A DNA stretch of 63,457 nt from Bacteroidota bacterium (GCA_021779665.1 JAJYAG010000017.1:1-63457); one strand, 5' to 3'. Positions 52,950 to 62,243 are shown, counted from the first letter of the stretch. Notes: generated by a model not told the origin, from the letters alone. Program-made: numbers and translations.

Positions 52950-53726
52950 TCACGCAGCAGTTTTTTCGTTATCTTCTCCTGCAGCATTTACATTGGGATG
53001 TTCATCCCCAAGATACCGGTCGATATAATTATGCGCCAGATATATTACAGGAGTAAGAGCGATGGCCAGAATTATCTTATAAAAATACTGTACAACTCCC
53101 ACACTCAAAACCTGAGTCATACTCCAGTTTCCAAAAACGTAGAAGGCAATGAAAAGCACAATAAAACTATCGATAAGTTGAGAAACAATTGTAGATCCTG
53201 TAGCTCTCAGCCAGAGTTTTTTGTGACCCGTAATAACCCGTAATGAATGAAAAGTATATGCATCAACCATTTGACTTATAAGAAAGGCTGTAACCGATCC
53301 AACAATAATACCGCCGCTTTGCCTGAAAATAGACTGGTAAGCAAAATCGATATCGAATGGCTGACCATGACCATCTTTGTTGTTCAGTTGCAGCCAGAAG
53401 TCGGATCCTGGCAAGGAAGTGCCGATATAAATAAAAACAAAGCCGAATAAAATAATCCCGGCTGTTAAAAAACTGACCCTTTTAACGCCCGATCTTCCGA
53501 AATATTCGTTAACCAAATCGGAGATTACGAAAACAAAGGGCCAGATGAGGATACCAACACTCATGCTGAAGTCGAATGTTAGCCCTGAAACAGCGAATGA
53601 ATTAAGGCCGAGAAGTTTGCCCAGAGAGAAAATTTTCATCCCCAGCATTTCTGCAAACACAGCAGTGCCAATGATACATCCTGAAAGTATCCAGAAGAGA
53701 TTACTGAGCTTTGAAGGTTTGTGCAT
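52950..53726 (-). CDS. yhhQ: Queuosine precursor transporter (YhhQ/VUT family)
   Basis: 258 residues, about seven membrane helices, of the vitamin-uptake-transporter-like family. Family landmarks are 'FDFSMSVGILIWPFVFVISDLVNEYFGRSGVKRVSF' and 'GSVTAFLISQMVDAYTFHSLR'. A charged loop with 'SDFWLQLNNKDGHGQPFDIDFAYQSIF' follows TM4. It imports 7-cyano- or 7-aminomethyl-7-deazaguanine for tRNA queuosine synthesis. No other queuosine gene is near. It has its own promoter and a leader able to form hairpins. Confidence 0.9.
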   Translation of the reverse strand: MHKPSKLSNLFWILSGCIIGTAVFAEMLGMKIFSLGKLLGLNSFAVSGLTFDFSMSVGILIWPFVFVISDLVNEYFGRSGVKRVSFLTAGIILFGFVFIYIGTSLPGSDFWLQLNNKDGHGQPFDIDFAYQSIFRQSGGIIVGSVTAFLISQMVDAYTFHSLRVITGHKKLWLRATGSTIVSQLIDSFIVLFIAFYVFGNWSMTQVLSVGVVQYFYKIILAIALTPVIYLAHNYIDRYLGDEHPNVNAAGEDNEKTAA

Positions 53727-53823
53727 TGAAATTGAATTTGATATATAACTTTTTTCAGCGGTTATTGTTCAGCAGCCCGGCTCAGGCTTGCCGGTATGCA
53801 TGTATATACCTCAGACAAAGGTA
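53727..53823 (-). promoter_or_regulatory. Promoter and structured leader of yhhQ
   Basis: On the minus strand TACCTTTG (53816-53823) matches TAnnTTTG; transcription should start near 53809, giving a leader of about 83 nt. The leader can form GGTAT/ATACC and CCGGC/GCCGG hairpins in series. The sequence does not match preQ1-I or preQ1-II riboswitch consensus patterns that I know. Confidence 0.4.
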
Positions 53824-53849
53824 GAACATTTGTAGACACACACTCGTTA

Positions 53850-55697
53850 TCAGACTTTAAATCGTATTCCCAAAATCAGGACATCGTCAACCTGCATTTC
53901 CTCCTGTTTCCAGTTTTTAAAATAGTTTTCCAGATATTCACATTGCTGTGCAGGAGTCTGCTGGTGTATGGATGAAAACAGAACTTTCATATTCTTTTTC
54001 ATCAACTTGCGTTTCTTGTCTCCTCCAAACTGATCTTCGTATCCGTCGGAGAAAATGTATATCATATCATCAGTGTCTACATCCAGAATATTGTTTGTGT
54101 ATTGGGGACTATGCTCGTAAACATCGCCAATGCCTTTCTTAACAGGTGCATATTCTGTCACTTTACCCGATTTATTTTTTACAATCCATAAGGGGCGGTT
54201 GGCTCCGGCATATATTACTTCGCCGGTGTTATAGTTAAATTCGCATAAAGCTATATCCATTCCGTCTGATAACGACCCTTCAGCTCCGGGTTGACGCAGT
54301 GTCTTTTTTAATTCTTCATCAAGATGATGCAGGATTTCAGCCGGATGGAGCTCCCCGATATGCGATGCCTGAGTAAAGATATCATTCAGTTTTTCCACCC
54401 CTATCATGCTCATAAATCCGCCGGGAACTCCATGACCAGTGCAGTCGGCAGCGGCAATATAGATTCTGTTGCCGGGAGCATTTGCCATCCAGTAAAAGTC
54501 ACCACTCACAATATCCTTGGGTTTGTATAAAACAAACGACTCAGGAAAAGCTTCTGTTATTTCTTCAATTGTTGGGAGGATAGCCTGCTGGATCTTCAGG
54601 GCATATTCGATACTTTTTGTGATATCGCTGTTCTTTTGTTCTATAATGGCACTTTTTTCCTCTATCTCTTCAAACTGGGCCGAAATTTCTTCCTTTTGTT
54701 GAAAAAGTTCTTTGTTCAACTGTTCGAGCTGGTGCAGATGCGAAGCAATTCTATCGCGCTGGTTTTCAATTTCTTCCTTTTGTTCCTGAATTTCGGCATT
54801 TTGAAGAGCTAGTTTTGTATTGGCTTTTTTCTTGGAAGCATAAAGATTAAAGAGCATAAAGGCTATTAGCAGGATAAAACACAGAACGGCGATCAGAAAG
54901 TTTCTCTCCATTTTTTTCTTAGAGATTTCGAGTTCCTTGGTTTTTATTTCAAGTTTTTGCCTGATAGCCAATTCATTTAGTTCTCCGATTCTGGCATGCT
55001 GAATTTCATTATTTTGCTCAAGTTCTCCAATCTTTTTATCCTGTTGTTTTTTCTCTGTTTCAAAATCGGACTTTATTTCCGAGATCTCTTCCGTTTTCTT
55101 TACCTGAAAAACCGAATCTCTTATGTGGATGTACGATTTAAAATATCCCATGGCCTCCTTGTAGTTTGCCATATCGTAACTCGTACTGAAAAGGGCCTCG
55201 TAGTTCGTGAGTATAAGTGGTTTTAACGATAGCTTTCCGGCAGATTTCAGACTCTTTTCATATAGCCCGGCGGCTCTTCTCAATTTATCCTGGTTTTTAT
55301 AAAGGGACGCTACCTTGTAGTATAATTTTGCCAGATGTTCCGTGAGAGGCATTTTTTCTCTCAGTTCAATTTCTGCTTCGTAATATTTCAGGGCATTTTT
55401 CTGGTCATTTTGTTTTGAATATAACTCGCCCAGCAGGTTTGAAGCATTTGCCTGAATAATTGGGTCTTTGATTTTTTGGGCAGTTATGAATGCCTGGTTG
55501 GCATAATTCAATGCTTTTGCCGGATTTGACTTTTGGTACAATGCGGCTATCTGAAGGCTTAAAGCAGGTTTCTCTTTTGAAGAAGCCGATTTAAGCTGCT
55601 CTTCGAGTTTTTTAATCTTAACTTCAGTTTGAGCCGACAGGTCGCCTAACGGCAGAAGAAAGAGTGATAATAGAACTATTAAATAACGTACCTTCAC
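53850..55697 (-). CDS. TPR and coiled-coil PP2C (SpoIIE-type) serine phosphatase
   Basis: 615 residues from the GTG at 55697, which gives a clean signal peptide (KVRYLIVLLSLFLLPLGDLSAQ); the upstream TTG would add three residues. TPR repeats occupy the first 220 residues or so, then comes a membrane helix (FLIAVLCFILLIAFMLFNLY), then a coiled coil (QNAEIQEQKEEIENQRDRIASHLHQL), then a SpoIIE/PP2C domain: 'FVLYKPKDIVSGDFYWMAN', 'AAADCTGHGVPGGFMSMIGVEKLN' and 'IYIFSDGYEDQFGG'. The metal-binding Asp residues are present. It senses outside the membrane and dephosphorylates a cytosolic partner, as in Bacteroidota partner-switching systems. Confidence 0.9.
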   Translation of the reverse strand: MKVRYLIVLLSLFLLPLGDLSAQTEVKIKKLEEQLKSASSKEKPALSLQIAALYQKSNPAKALNYANQAFITAQKIKDPIIQANASNLLGELYSKQNDQKNALKYYEAEIELREKMPLTEHLAKLYYKVASLYKNQDKLRRAAGLYEKSLKSAGKLSLKPLILTNYEALFSTSYDMANYKEAMGYFKSYIHIRDSVFQVKKTEEISEIKSDFETEKKQQDKKIGELEQNNEIQHARIGELNELAIRQKLEIKTKELEISKKKMERNFLIAVLCFILLIAFMLFNLYASKKKANTKLALQNAEIQEQKEEIENQRDRIASHLHQLEQLNKELFQQKEEISAQFEEIEEKSAIIEQKNSDITKSIEYALKIQQAILPTIEEITEAFPESFVLYKPKDIVSGDFYWMANAPGNRIYIAAADCTGHGVPGGFMSMIGVEKLNDIFTQASHIGELHPAEILHHLDEELKKTLRQPGAEGSLSDGMDIALCEFNYNTGEVIYAGANRPLWIVKNKSGKVTEYAPVKKGIGDVYEHSPQYTNNILDVDTDDMIYIFSDGYEDQFGGDKKRKLMKKNMKVLFSSIHQQTPAQQCEYLENYFKNWKQEEMQVDDVLILGIRFKV

Positions 55698-56143
55698 AGT
55701 ACCCAATAATTTGAAAATTGTTATGTAGGCTTTTACTGTTTATTTTTTAAAAGGTTGTATTATATTGCTATGGACTGTATTAATTACTGTATTGGCCATC
55801 GAGGCTCTGTTGTATATTATTGTTGATATTAATAGAATCACAATTGCGGCGATGTTAAGCATAAAGCCCTTTTTAACATGTTTTCACGCCGCCAGAAATA
55901 ATTCTATTTGTTTAACCCAGGGTGCCGCTTCGCATTGCCCTGGGCTGTATTATCCAAGGCCTTCAGCCTTAAAAAACATAAAATCAAATCTACATTTCTG
56001 TGCAACATAGCCTCCATCGACCTATAGCCAAATCGCTATCGACTATTAAATTCTTCCCACCCATTGCTCTTGAAAGCAGGAATTTGTAATTTGTGAAAAA
56101 TTTATCAGAAGCATTCTGACCAGGGAACTTTTAATAACTATCT
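55698..56143. other. Gene-free stretch with REP-like hairpins
   Basis: About 446 bp between divergent genes. No credible ORF: the longest open frame (55765-56010) crosses the palindromic repeats and has no recognisable protein content. Repeats are at 55916-55970. Confidence 0.6.
55916..55970. repeat. REP-like hairpin pair
   Basis: CCCAGGG, 15-base loop, CCCTGGG (55916-55944), then AAGGC-CTTCA-GCCTT (55956-55970). The arrangement resembles short palindromic elements frequent in Bacteroidota intergenic DNA. Confidence 0.7.
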
Positions 56144-58561
56144 ATGAAATTCAAAAATTTACTTCTGCTGCTCGCTTTCGCTTGTTCAGCCTCTTATGCC
56201 CAAACAGTTGTAAAGGAGCTCAATTCGTGGCGCTTTTTAAAAAGTGACGATGTTGCTGCTTCTCGCCCCGACTTTGACGATTCTAAATGGGAAATGGTAA
56301 AAGTTCCTCATGATTGGGCTATTTACGGTCCATTTGATAAGGAAGTGGATAAACAGGTGGTTAAAATAGTTCAGAATAATGAACAGGTTGCCTCTGAGAA
56401 AACAGGAAGAACCGGCGCCTTACCGTTTATTGGAGTTGGATGGTACCGCACTAAACTGAATATTCCTGAATTCACAACTGGCAAACAGGTGCAGTTAGCA
56501 TTTGATGGTGCCATGAGTAATGCAGAGGTATATGTGAACGGTCAGAAAGCTGGCAAATGGCCTTATGGCTACAGCTACTTTTATTTTGATATAACAAAAT
56601 ACTTACAGGCCGGCAAGGAAAATGTTCTTGCTGTTCGCCTCGAGAATTTTCCTTTTTCGTCGCGCTGGTATCCGGGAGCCGGATTGTACCGCAAAGTAAG
56701 GGTGTTCATTAAGGAACCCGAAAACTTTAAGCATTGGGGACATTTTATCACCACTCCCTTTATATCGGGCGATGTTGCCAGGGTAAATATCCGGTCGCAG
56801 GTGCAGGGCGAAAAGCTTTCCATAAAAACAGTGATCCGCGATGCTCAGGGAAAGATAGTTGCTGAAGGCGCTGCCTCTGAAAGGTTTGGTGATGAGATTG
56901 AGCAAAGTCTGGCTGTCCGTAATCCATCCCTATGGAGTCCTGAAAATCCTTATTTATATTCTGCGGAATTGAAACTCTACCAGGGCGATATTCTTAAGGA
57001 TACAGAAACTGTGCGTTTTGGTATTCGCCAAATCCGCTATAGTGCAGAGAAGGGATTTGAACTGAATGGTAAAGTCATAAAGTTTAAAGGAGTTTGTCTG
57101 CATCACGACCAGGGCCCTATCGGAACAGCCATCAATAAATCGGCTCTTAAACGCCAGCTTGCCATTTTAAAAGATATGGGCTGCAATGCCATACGGTCGT
57201 CACACAATATGCCTTCTTTTGAACAACTTGAGTTATGCGACGAGATGGGTTTTCTTTTCCTTGCCGAAAGCTTCGACGAATGGAAAAAGCCGAAAGTAAA
57301 GAATGGGTATAACCTATATTTCGATGAGTGGGCTGAAAAGGATGTTGTAAACCTTGTGAGGGCTACTCGCAATCATCCTTGTATTGTGATGTGGAGTGCC
57401 GGTAACGAAGTGCCCGACCAATGGGGCAGCGAAGGGGTGAAACGGCTGAAGTGGTTACAGGATATCTTTCATCGCGAGGATCCCACACGACCGGTAACCG
57501 TGGGTATGGATCAGGTAAAGTCGGTAATGGAAAGTGGGTTCGGAGCTATATTGGATATTCCGGGGCTTAACTACAGGGATCATCTTTACGAAGAAGCGTT
57601 TACACGTTTCCCCCAGGGAATTATCCTGGGTTCCGAAACGGCATCTACCATAAGCTCGAGAGGAGTTTACAAGTTTCCGGTAGTGAACGAGGCTGACAAA
57701 AGATACGACGACCGCCAGTGTTCTTCTTACGATTTGGAGTATTGCAGCTGGTCCAACATTCCCGATGATGATTTTATGCTTCAGGACGATAAACCCTGGG
57801 TGATTGGTGAATTTGTGTGGACAGGCTTCGATTACCTGGGAGAACCTACGCCTTACGACAACTACTGGCCTTCACGAAGTTCCTACTTTGGCATTTGCGA
57901 TCTGGCGGGTTTGCCAAAGGACAGGTATTATCTCTACCGCAGTCGCTGGAACACCAGTGATGCTACACTTCATGTTCTACCGCACTGGAACTGGGAAGGC
58001 CGCGAAGGTCAAACCACACCTGTTTTTGTATATACCAGCTACAACAGTGCGGAACTGTTTATTAATGGTAAAAGCCAGGGCATTCAAAAGAAAAGTAACC
58101 AAAGCAAGCTAAACCGTTACCGGCTGATGTGGATGGATGTAAAATATGAACCAGGTACCCTGAAGGTTGTTGCCTACGACGATGCCGGAAAAGCTGTTGC
58201 CGAGAAAATTGTTGTCACTGCCGGGAAACCGCACCATATAAAGCTGGAGGCTGACAGGAAAACAATCACTGCCAACGGGGAAGACCTTTGCTATGTTACA
58301 GCCATTATAGTCGATAAACAAGGAAATCCCTGTCCAGTGGCTTCAAACAGGCTCAATTTCAGTGTAAAAGGGAATGGTAATTACAGGGCAGTTTGCAATG
58401 GCGATGCTACTTCGCTCGAAATATTTCACCAGCCCACCATGAAGGCGTTTAGTGGTAAGCTGGTTGTATTGGTTCAGTCGACTACCCAAAAAGGTAAAAT
58501 TGAATTAACAGTTTCAGGTGAAGGATTGAAAAAGGAAAGCTTAATCGTTAACGTTGAATAG
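56144..58561 (+). CDS. Beta-galactosidase/beta-glycosidase of GH2
   Basis: 805 residues with a signal peptide (MKFKNLLLLLAFACSASYAQ). The sugar-binding domain starts 'NSWRFLKSDDVAASRPDFDDSKWEMVKVPHDWAIYGPF', then comes an Ig-like domain, a TIM barrel with acid/base Glu in 'MWSAGNEVPDQWG' and nucleophile Glu in 'GIILGSETASTIS', and two C-terminal beta domains ('VFVYTSYNSAELFINGKSQG' and 'ITANGEDLCYVTAIIVDKQGNPCP'). The size and tail match secreted Bacteroidota GH2 beta-galactosidases. A single gene; no SusCD pair nearby. Confidence 0.95.
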   Translation: MKFKNLLLLLAFACSASYAQTVVKELNSWRFLKSDDVAASRPDFDDSKWEMVKVPHDWAIYGPFDKEVDKQVVKIVQNNEQVASEKTGRTGALPFIGVGWYRTKLNIPEFTTGKQVQLAFDGAMSNAEVYVNGQKAGKWPYGYSYFYFDITKYLQAGKENVLAVRLENFPFSSRWYPGAGLYRKVRVFIKEPENFKHWGHFITTPFISGDVARVNIRSQVQGEKLSIKTVIRDAQGKIVAEGAASERFGDEIEQSLAVRNPSLWSPENPYLYSAELKLYQGDILKDTETVRFGIRQIRYSAEKGFELNGKVIKFKGVCLHHDQGPIGTAINKSALKRQLAILKDMGCNAIRSSHNMPSFEQLELCDEMGFLFLAESFDEWKKPKVKNGYNLYFDEWAEKDVVNLVRATRNHPCIVMWSAGNEVPDQWGSEGVKRLKWLQDIFHREDPTRPVTVGMDQVKSVMESGFGAILDIPGLNYRDHLYEEAFTRFPQGIILGSETASTISSRGVYKFPVVNEADKRYDDRQCSSYDLEYCSWSNIPDDDFMLQDDKPWVIGEFVWTGFDYLGEPTPYDNYWPSRSSYFGICDLAGLPKDRYYLYRSRWNTSDATLHVLPHWNWEGREGQTTPVFVYTSYNSAELFINGKSQGIQKKSNQSKLNRYRLMWMDVKYEPGTLKVVAYDDAGKAVAEKIVVTAGKPHHIKLEADRKTITANGEDLCYVTAIIVDKQGNPCPVASNRLNFSVKGNGNYRAVCNGDATSLEIFHQPTMKAFSGKLVVLVQSTTQKGKIELTVSGEGLKKESLIVNVE

Positions 58562-58659
58562 CCACGGGTATTTTATTTGATAATGAAGAGAATAGCTTTC
58601 ATTTGACGCAACTATTTCCCTGAATTACCATCTTTATAGAAGTTATAAATAATGGTAGA

Positions 58660-59490
58660 ATGAAAAGGTATTTGTTTGCTTTACTGTTTGGATTATTATG
58701 CCTTGGATGCAATCAGGAGGATGATCAAATCGCTTCTGGTGCCAGGGTAGAAGGACTGTCCTTGTACTGGGATCATGAAGTTTTTGGAAAAGAGGGAAGA
58801 AGGCTGAGATTTGAGTTTTATGAAACCAAGGCATACGAAAATACTTTTGATTTAATTTTTGATTATACCATAAAAGGGAACGAAATAGTAATAGTTCTTA
58901 AAAACAAAATAAACAAAGGAGAATGTCCAAAGTATCCGGGTTGGAGTGACTCATGTACACCAAAAGGAGGAATGTTTATTCCGGAGAAATTGTTAACAGA
59001 AGATCACTATACATTAACAATTAAAACTTTAGATTTTGAGATTAAATCAGCGCTTTTAGCGGATGAATATAAATATAGCCTCAATATTCCTGCGAATGAT
59101 AAATTCACTTGTTCCATACAAAATGTGTATCCAATTCCAACGGATTTGCTGATGGGATCTTTGGTATTCAGTGGAAAGGAGAATACTGTGGATGCACTTT
59201 TATATATGGAAAAATTGAAAAAGATGGGATTAAAACCAGCTACTGTCCCTGATTTTCCTTACCGTCACCTGGATGTAAGTGAAAACGGCAAACCAATTGA
59301 AACACACTGGGAACCTGATAATCACAGTTTGCCATTTCTTTATACAATGAATGTTGGCTTTCGGGAAATATTTGAAATGTCGCGAGAACACTTTAGAAAA
59401 TCCAACCTGAATATCTATTTATACAGCAGTAATGGAGATGAGGCAAGGTTAAGTGAATCCGACGGCGAGATGGTTATATATGCTAAATAA
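58660..59490 (+). CDS. Lipoprotein of unknown function
   Basis: 276 residues with a lipobox (LCLGC, Cys18). The mature part is beta-rich: 'VEGLSLYWDHEVFGKEGRRLRFEFYET', 'CPKYPGWSDSCTPKGGMFIPEKLL'. It contains a Cys pair that could form a disulfide. The pattern of a short beta domain followed by a helical segment (LLYMEKLKKMGLKPATVPDFPY) is not one I recognise. It follows the GH2 gene by 98 bp on the same strand. Confidence 0.72.
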   Translation: MKRYLFALLFGLLCLGCNQEDDQIASGARVEGLSLYWDHEVFGKEGRRLRFEFYETKAYENTFDLIFDYTIKGNEIVIVLKNKINKGECPKYPGWSDSCTPKGGMFIPEKLLTEDHYTLTIKTLDFEIKSALLADEYKYSLNIPANDKFTCSIQNVYPIPTDLLMGSLVFSGKENTVDALLYMEKLKKMGLKPATVPDFPYRHLDVSENGKPIETHWEPDNHSLPFLYTMNVGFREIFEMSREHFRKSNLNIYLYSSNGDEARLSESDGEMVIYAK

Positions 59491-59516
59491 TACGTCCGGA
59501 GATCGTTTTAAAACTA

Positions 59517-61484
59517 CTAAAATATTGATCCATAAACCTTTTCAGAGGTATTCTTTAAATAATCGGTCATCTGCTGTTTGAATTGCATGGCGTTTATTGT
59601 CGTACTTTTCATTGCTGCATTTTCTTTTATTTCAGAAGGTTTGCCGCTGATTTGATGTAACACCTCAATTAACCTGTCGATATCATTTTTGTCGTTTTGC
59701 AAGCCGAGACTTACGCGTGTTACGCCTGGTGGCGTGATCCCTGGGAAGAGTCTGAAAATATGATGCTGAAGACCTTCCAGAAACGGACTTATGTGAAGCA
59801 ATTGTTTTACAATGATATGAGCGCAATGACATCCGTAACGCACCCCTATACCGCCCTGTTCTGCAAGTTTCTGCGCCAGCTTGTTTGCCATGTACCCCTT
59901 CAGGTTAAAAACAACTACGCCTCCTTTTTTTAAAAAAACCGGAGAATTTTCATCTGTAATCCCATATAATTCTAAACCCCGGACTTGTTTCAGACCTCTC
60001 AGCAATTGCCGGGTAAGATGCTGTTCTTCCTCCCGGATGATATCCATGCCCACCCTTTGCAATAGTACCAAGGCCTTGCCCAGTGCTGCAATGCCACCAA
60101 TGTTTTCTTCGCCCGACGACCGGATAAGCTTCATTTCTTCACCAGAAAAGGAAAGTAAACCCTTGAGATAGATCAGAACGCCTGTACCAAAAGGCGCATA
60201 CATTTTATGAGCAGAAAAAACGAAATAGTCAATATTACATATCTCCATAGCTACTTTTCTGTGAGCTACCAGCTGAGCCGCATCTACCAGCAACCGGGCT
60301 CCATATCGATGTGCTGTTTCGCCAACTTTTTCAAGGTCGTTGTAAACGCCCAGTACGTTTGAAGCCCCGCTGACGGCTACCAGGATGATGCGCTTTTTAC
60401 CATAAATCTTTTTTTGGTTGTATTCAATCAATAAAGTTTCCAGTGACTCTAAATCCATAAATCCTTCTGCATCCACAGGCAATCGCATGAGCGATATTCC
60501 CGGAATTGTGCGCCATGGGAGTTCGTTCGAATTATGCTCCAGCAAGGTGTTCAAAACAACCGGTTCCACTTCCTGATGGTCTTCGTTGGTCAGGCTTTCA
60601 GTCACCAGGTTAATGGCTTCTGTGGTGTTGGAGGTAAATACAGTATCGTAAATTTCGGGAGATGCCCCAAGGAAGTCGGAACACAATGATTTTACCTGTT
60701 GAATGATATTCCTTTTTACCGGTTCGGGTTGAAGCCATGCTTTTGAAACGGCATCCCATACAGTTGAAAAGGTTGGAGTACTTGCCCCGTTATCCAGGTT
60801 AACGAATTTCAGCATTCCCTCCGTTGTGGGTACCTGTAGTCCATCTCCGATAAGGGTTTTCTTTAATTCAAGCAACAGCTCTTTGCCGGATAGGTTTTCA
60901 AGTTCATCCCGGAAAAGTATTTCATGAGCCGAAAGAGCTTCACCGAAAGGCAGTTCAAAAGTTTTTGCACCTGTTTGCTTTAGCATTAAAAGCGCTTTGG
61001 CAAAGGCAATAATATTTACAATGGCAGGAGTGCCAGCTTCGAATTTATCTGGCATTTTACCCCATATTATCCATTCGCGCGAAATAAGTTTTGCTGTCCC
61101 GCCTCCTGTTTGGAATGGAATGCCGTCGGGCACTGCTTTGCGCCTGACAGCTACCGCAGTCACTCCCAGTGGCAAACCAATATCGTCCGACGAAATGCTA
61201 AAGTAAGCGGCGGCATGGAGCAAAGTTTTTAACTTTTGGGCCCTTCGTGTGGTACAAAAAATAGCAACATAGTTGTTTTTGTCCAGTCCAAGGTAGTCAA
61301 GCACAATGCTCCTTGCCTGTTCGAACAGGTGCGTAGTCACCATGGAGTGGTGCCCGCTTCCGCGATGTACGTTCGAGTAGGTTTTAAGGACTTCATAAAT
61401 ACTGCGCTTGAGTTCGGCGAAAGCCTGGCTGGCTTTTTCCCGGACTTCTTTTTCTTCGTATGGTAAGGTGGCGGTTGCAATCAT
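59517..61484 (-). CDS. Cysteine-desulfurase-like class V aminotransferase with degenerate N-terminal aminotransferase segment
   Basis: 655 residues, far longer than SufS/IscS (about 400). The C-terminal 430 residues form a complete class V enzyme: 'FVNLDNGASTPTFSTVWDAV', PLP Lys427 in 'FSAHKMYAPFG', Asp401, and a SufS-like 'RYGCHCAH' active-site segment. The first 200 residues resemble pieces of the same family ('YSNVHRGSGHHSM', then 'GGGT' at 127-130 and 'FEAGTP' at 148-153) without a PLP lysine. It overlaps the XRE regulator stop by 4 bp. Substrate uncertain; a PLP enzyme is certain. Confidence 0.85.
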   Translation of the reverse strand: MIATATLPYEEKEVREKASQAFAELKRSIYEVLKTYSNVHRGSGHHSMVTTHLFEQARSIVLDYLGLDKNNYVAIFCTTRRAQKLKTLLHAAAYFSISSDDIGLPLGVTAVAVRRKAVPDGIPFQTGGGTAKLISREWIIWGKMPDKFEAGTPAIVNIIAFAKALLMLKQTGAKTFELPFGEALSAHEILFRDELENLSGKELLLELKKTLIGDGLQVPTTEGMLKFVNLDNGASTPTFSTVWDAVSKAWLQPEPVKRNIIQQVKSLCSDFLGASPEIYDTVFTSNTTEAINLVTESLTNEDHQEVEPVVLNTLLEHNSNELPWRTIPGISLMRLPVDAEGFMDLESLETLLIEYNQKKIYGKKRIILVAVSGASNVLGVYNDLEKVGETAHRYGARLLVDAAQLVAHRKVAMEICNIDYFVFSAHKMYAPFGTGVLIYLKGLLSFSGEEMKLIRSSGEENIGGIAALGKALVLLQRVGMDIIREEEQHLTRQLLRGLKQVRGLELYGITDENSPVFLKKGGVVVFNLKGYMANKLAQKLAEQGGIGVRYGCHCAHIIVKQLLHISPFLEGLQHHIFRLFPGITPPGVTRVSLGLQNDKNDIDRLIEVLHQISGKPSEIKENAAMKSTTINAMQFKQQMTDYLKNTSEKVYGSIF

Positions 61485-61720
61485 GGTGTTTTTTTGTTTT
61501 GTTCATTCTGAAAATCAAAGGAGAATACTGATTCGAGCGGAGTTTGAAAGATGTGGGCAATACGAAAGGCCAATTCAAGCGAAGGAAAGTATTTGCCGTT
61601 TTCGATGGCAACAATCGTCTGTCGTGTTACACCTGTTTTGTCGGCCAGTTCCTGCTGTGTCATTTCATTGGCATGAAAACGCAGTTTCCTGATATTGTTA
61701 GAGATTACAATTTTGTCCAT
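61481..61720 (-). CDS. XRE-family HTH regulator
   Basis: 79 residues: a single HTH 'NNIRKLRFHANEMTQQELADKTGVTRQTIVAIENGKYFPSLELAFRIAHIF', followed by 'QTPLESVFSFDF'. This short form commonly pairs with a small membrane protein and represses its own operon. It lies 1 bp downstream of the membrane protein gene and overlaps the aminotransferase gene. A palindromic site before the operon is its likely target. Confidence 0.93.
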   Translation of the reverse strand: MDKIVISNNIRKLRFHANEMTQQELADKTGVTRQTIVAIENGKYFPSLELAFRIAHIFQTPLESVFSFDFQNEQNKKTP

Positions 61721-61721
61721 A

Positions 61722-62168
61722 TCAGAATCCTTTCCTGTAGTAATAAAGTTTTACAATCTCCGAAACAATGCCCGATATAAATCCTGAGGCTATCAGGGTA
61801 ATGAACATGACATATGGCTGCATGTTAAGCACCAGAGTTACCATCGATAACAGAAATCCTGCAGTAAAAATCCAGTGGGAGATGCGGATGGATTTCAGTT
61901 CTATCAGTTTGTCGCGTTCGTCGGTTTTTGTGGGCAGATCTTCATTGGTTACAATTTTGGTAATAATAGCAAACACAATGTGAATAATAATCTGCGAAAC
62001 AATGGTTACCGGTATCAGAATCAGAAAGGCCTTTCCCCAGAATTGAAAATTGTTTACAATGGTGAAATCGGGTTCGATATATTTTTGATACACATAAAAG
62101 GCATAACCCCCAAAAATCAATATCAGAGTGATTATTGTCACCAGAATCTGTTTTTCCTTGTTGTCCAT
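61722..62168 (-). CDS. Small membrane protein, partner of the XRE regulator
   Basis: 148 residues with four membrane helices: 'ILVTIITLILIFGGYAFYVY', 'AFLILIPVTIVSQIIIHIVFAII', 'ISHWIFTAGFLLSMVTLVLNM' and 'YVMFITLIASGFISGIVSEIVKL'. A charged loop 'TKIVTNEDLPTKTDERDKLIELKS' separates helices 2 and 3; this DERDKLIELKS loop is characteristic of membrane proteins found with short XRE regulators. The function is unknown. The first gene of the operon; its promoter carries an inverted repeat. Confidence 0.8.
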   Translation of the reverse strand: MDNKEKQILVTIITLILIFGGYAFYVYQKYIEPDFTIVNNFQFWGKAFLILIPVTIVSQIIIHIVFAIITKIVTNEDLPTKTDERDKLIELKSIRISHWIFTAGFLLSMVTLVLNMQPYVMFITLIASGFISGIVSEIVKLYYYRKGF

Positions 62169-62200
62169 AGTTTGATATTTTATGTATAATATTTACGACA

Positions 62201-62208
62201 CAAAGATA
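62201..62208 (-). promoter_or_regulatory. -7 element of the membrane protein/XRE/aminotransferase operon
   Basis: On the minus strand TATCTTTG matches TAnnTTTG; the -33 region would fall on the palindrome at 62216-62230. Confidence 0.5.
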
Positions 62209-62215
62209 AAAATTA

Positions 62216-62243
62216 TTTACATAATGTAAAAAATATTTTACAT
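62216..62243. promoter_or_regulatory. Palindromic operator for the XRE regulator
   Basis: TTTACATAATGTAAA (62216-62230) is a perfect palindrome (7-bp arms, 1-bp centre), and a further TTTACAT half-site lies at 62237-62243. It covers the -33 region of the operon promoter. Confidence 0.6.

Noticed and set aside
53727-53849. PreQ1 riboswitch before yhhQ
   Set aside because: No preQ1-I pseudoknot core (stem with a C-rich tail and A-rich segment) or preQ1-II layout could be found.
55765-56010. 81-codon open frame in the gap before the GH2 gene
   Set aside because: It runs through REP-like palindromes and has no protein-like composition.
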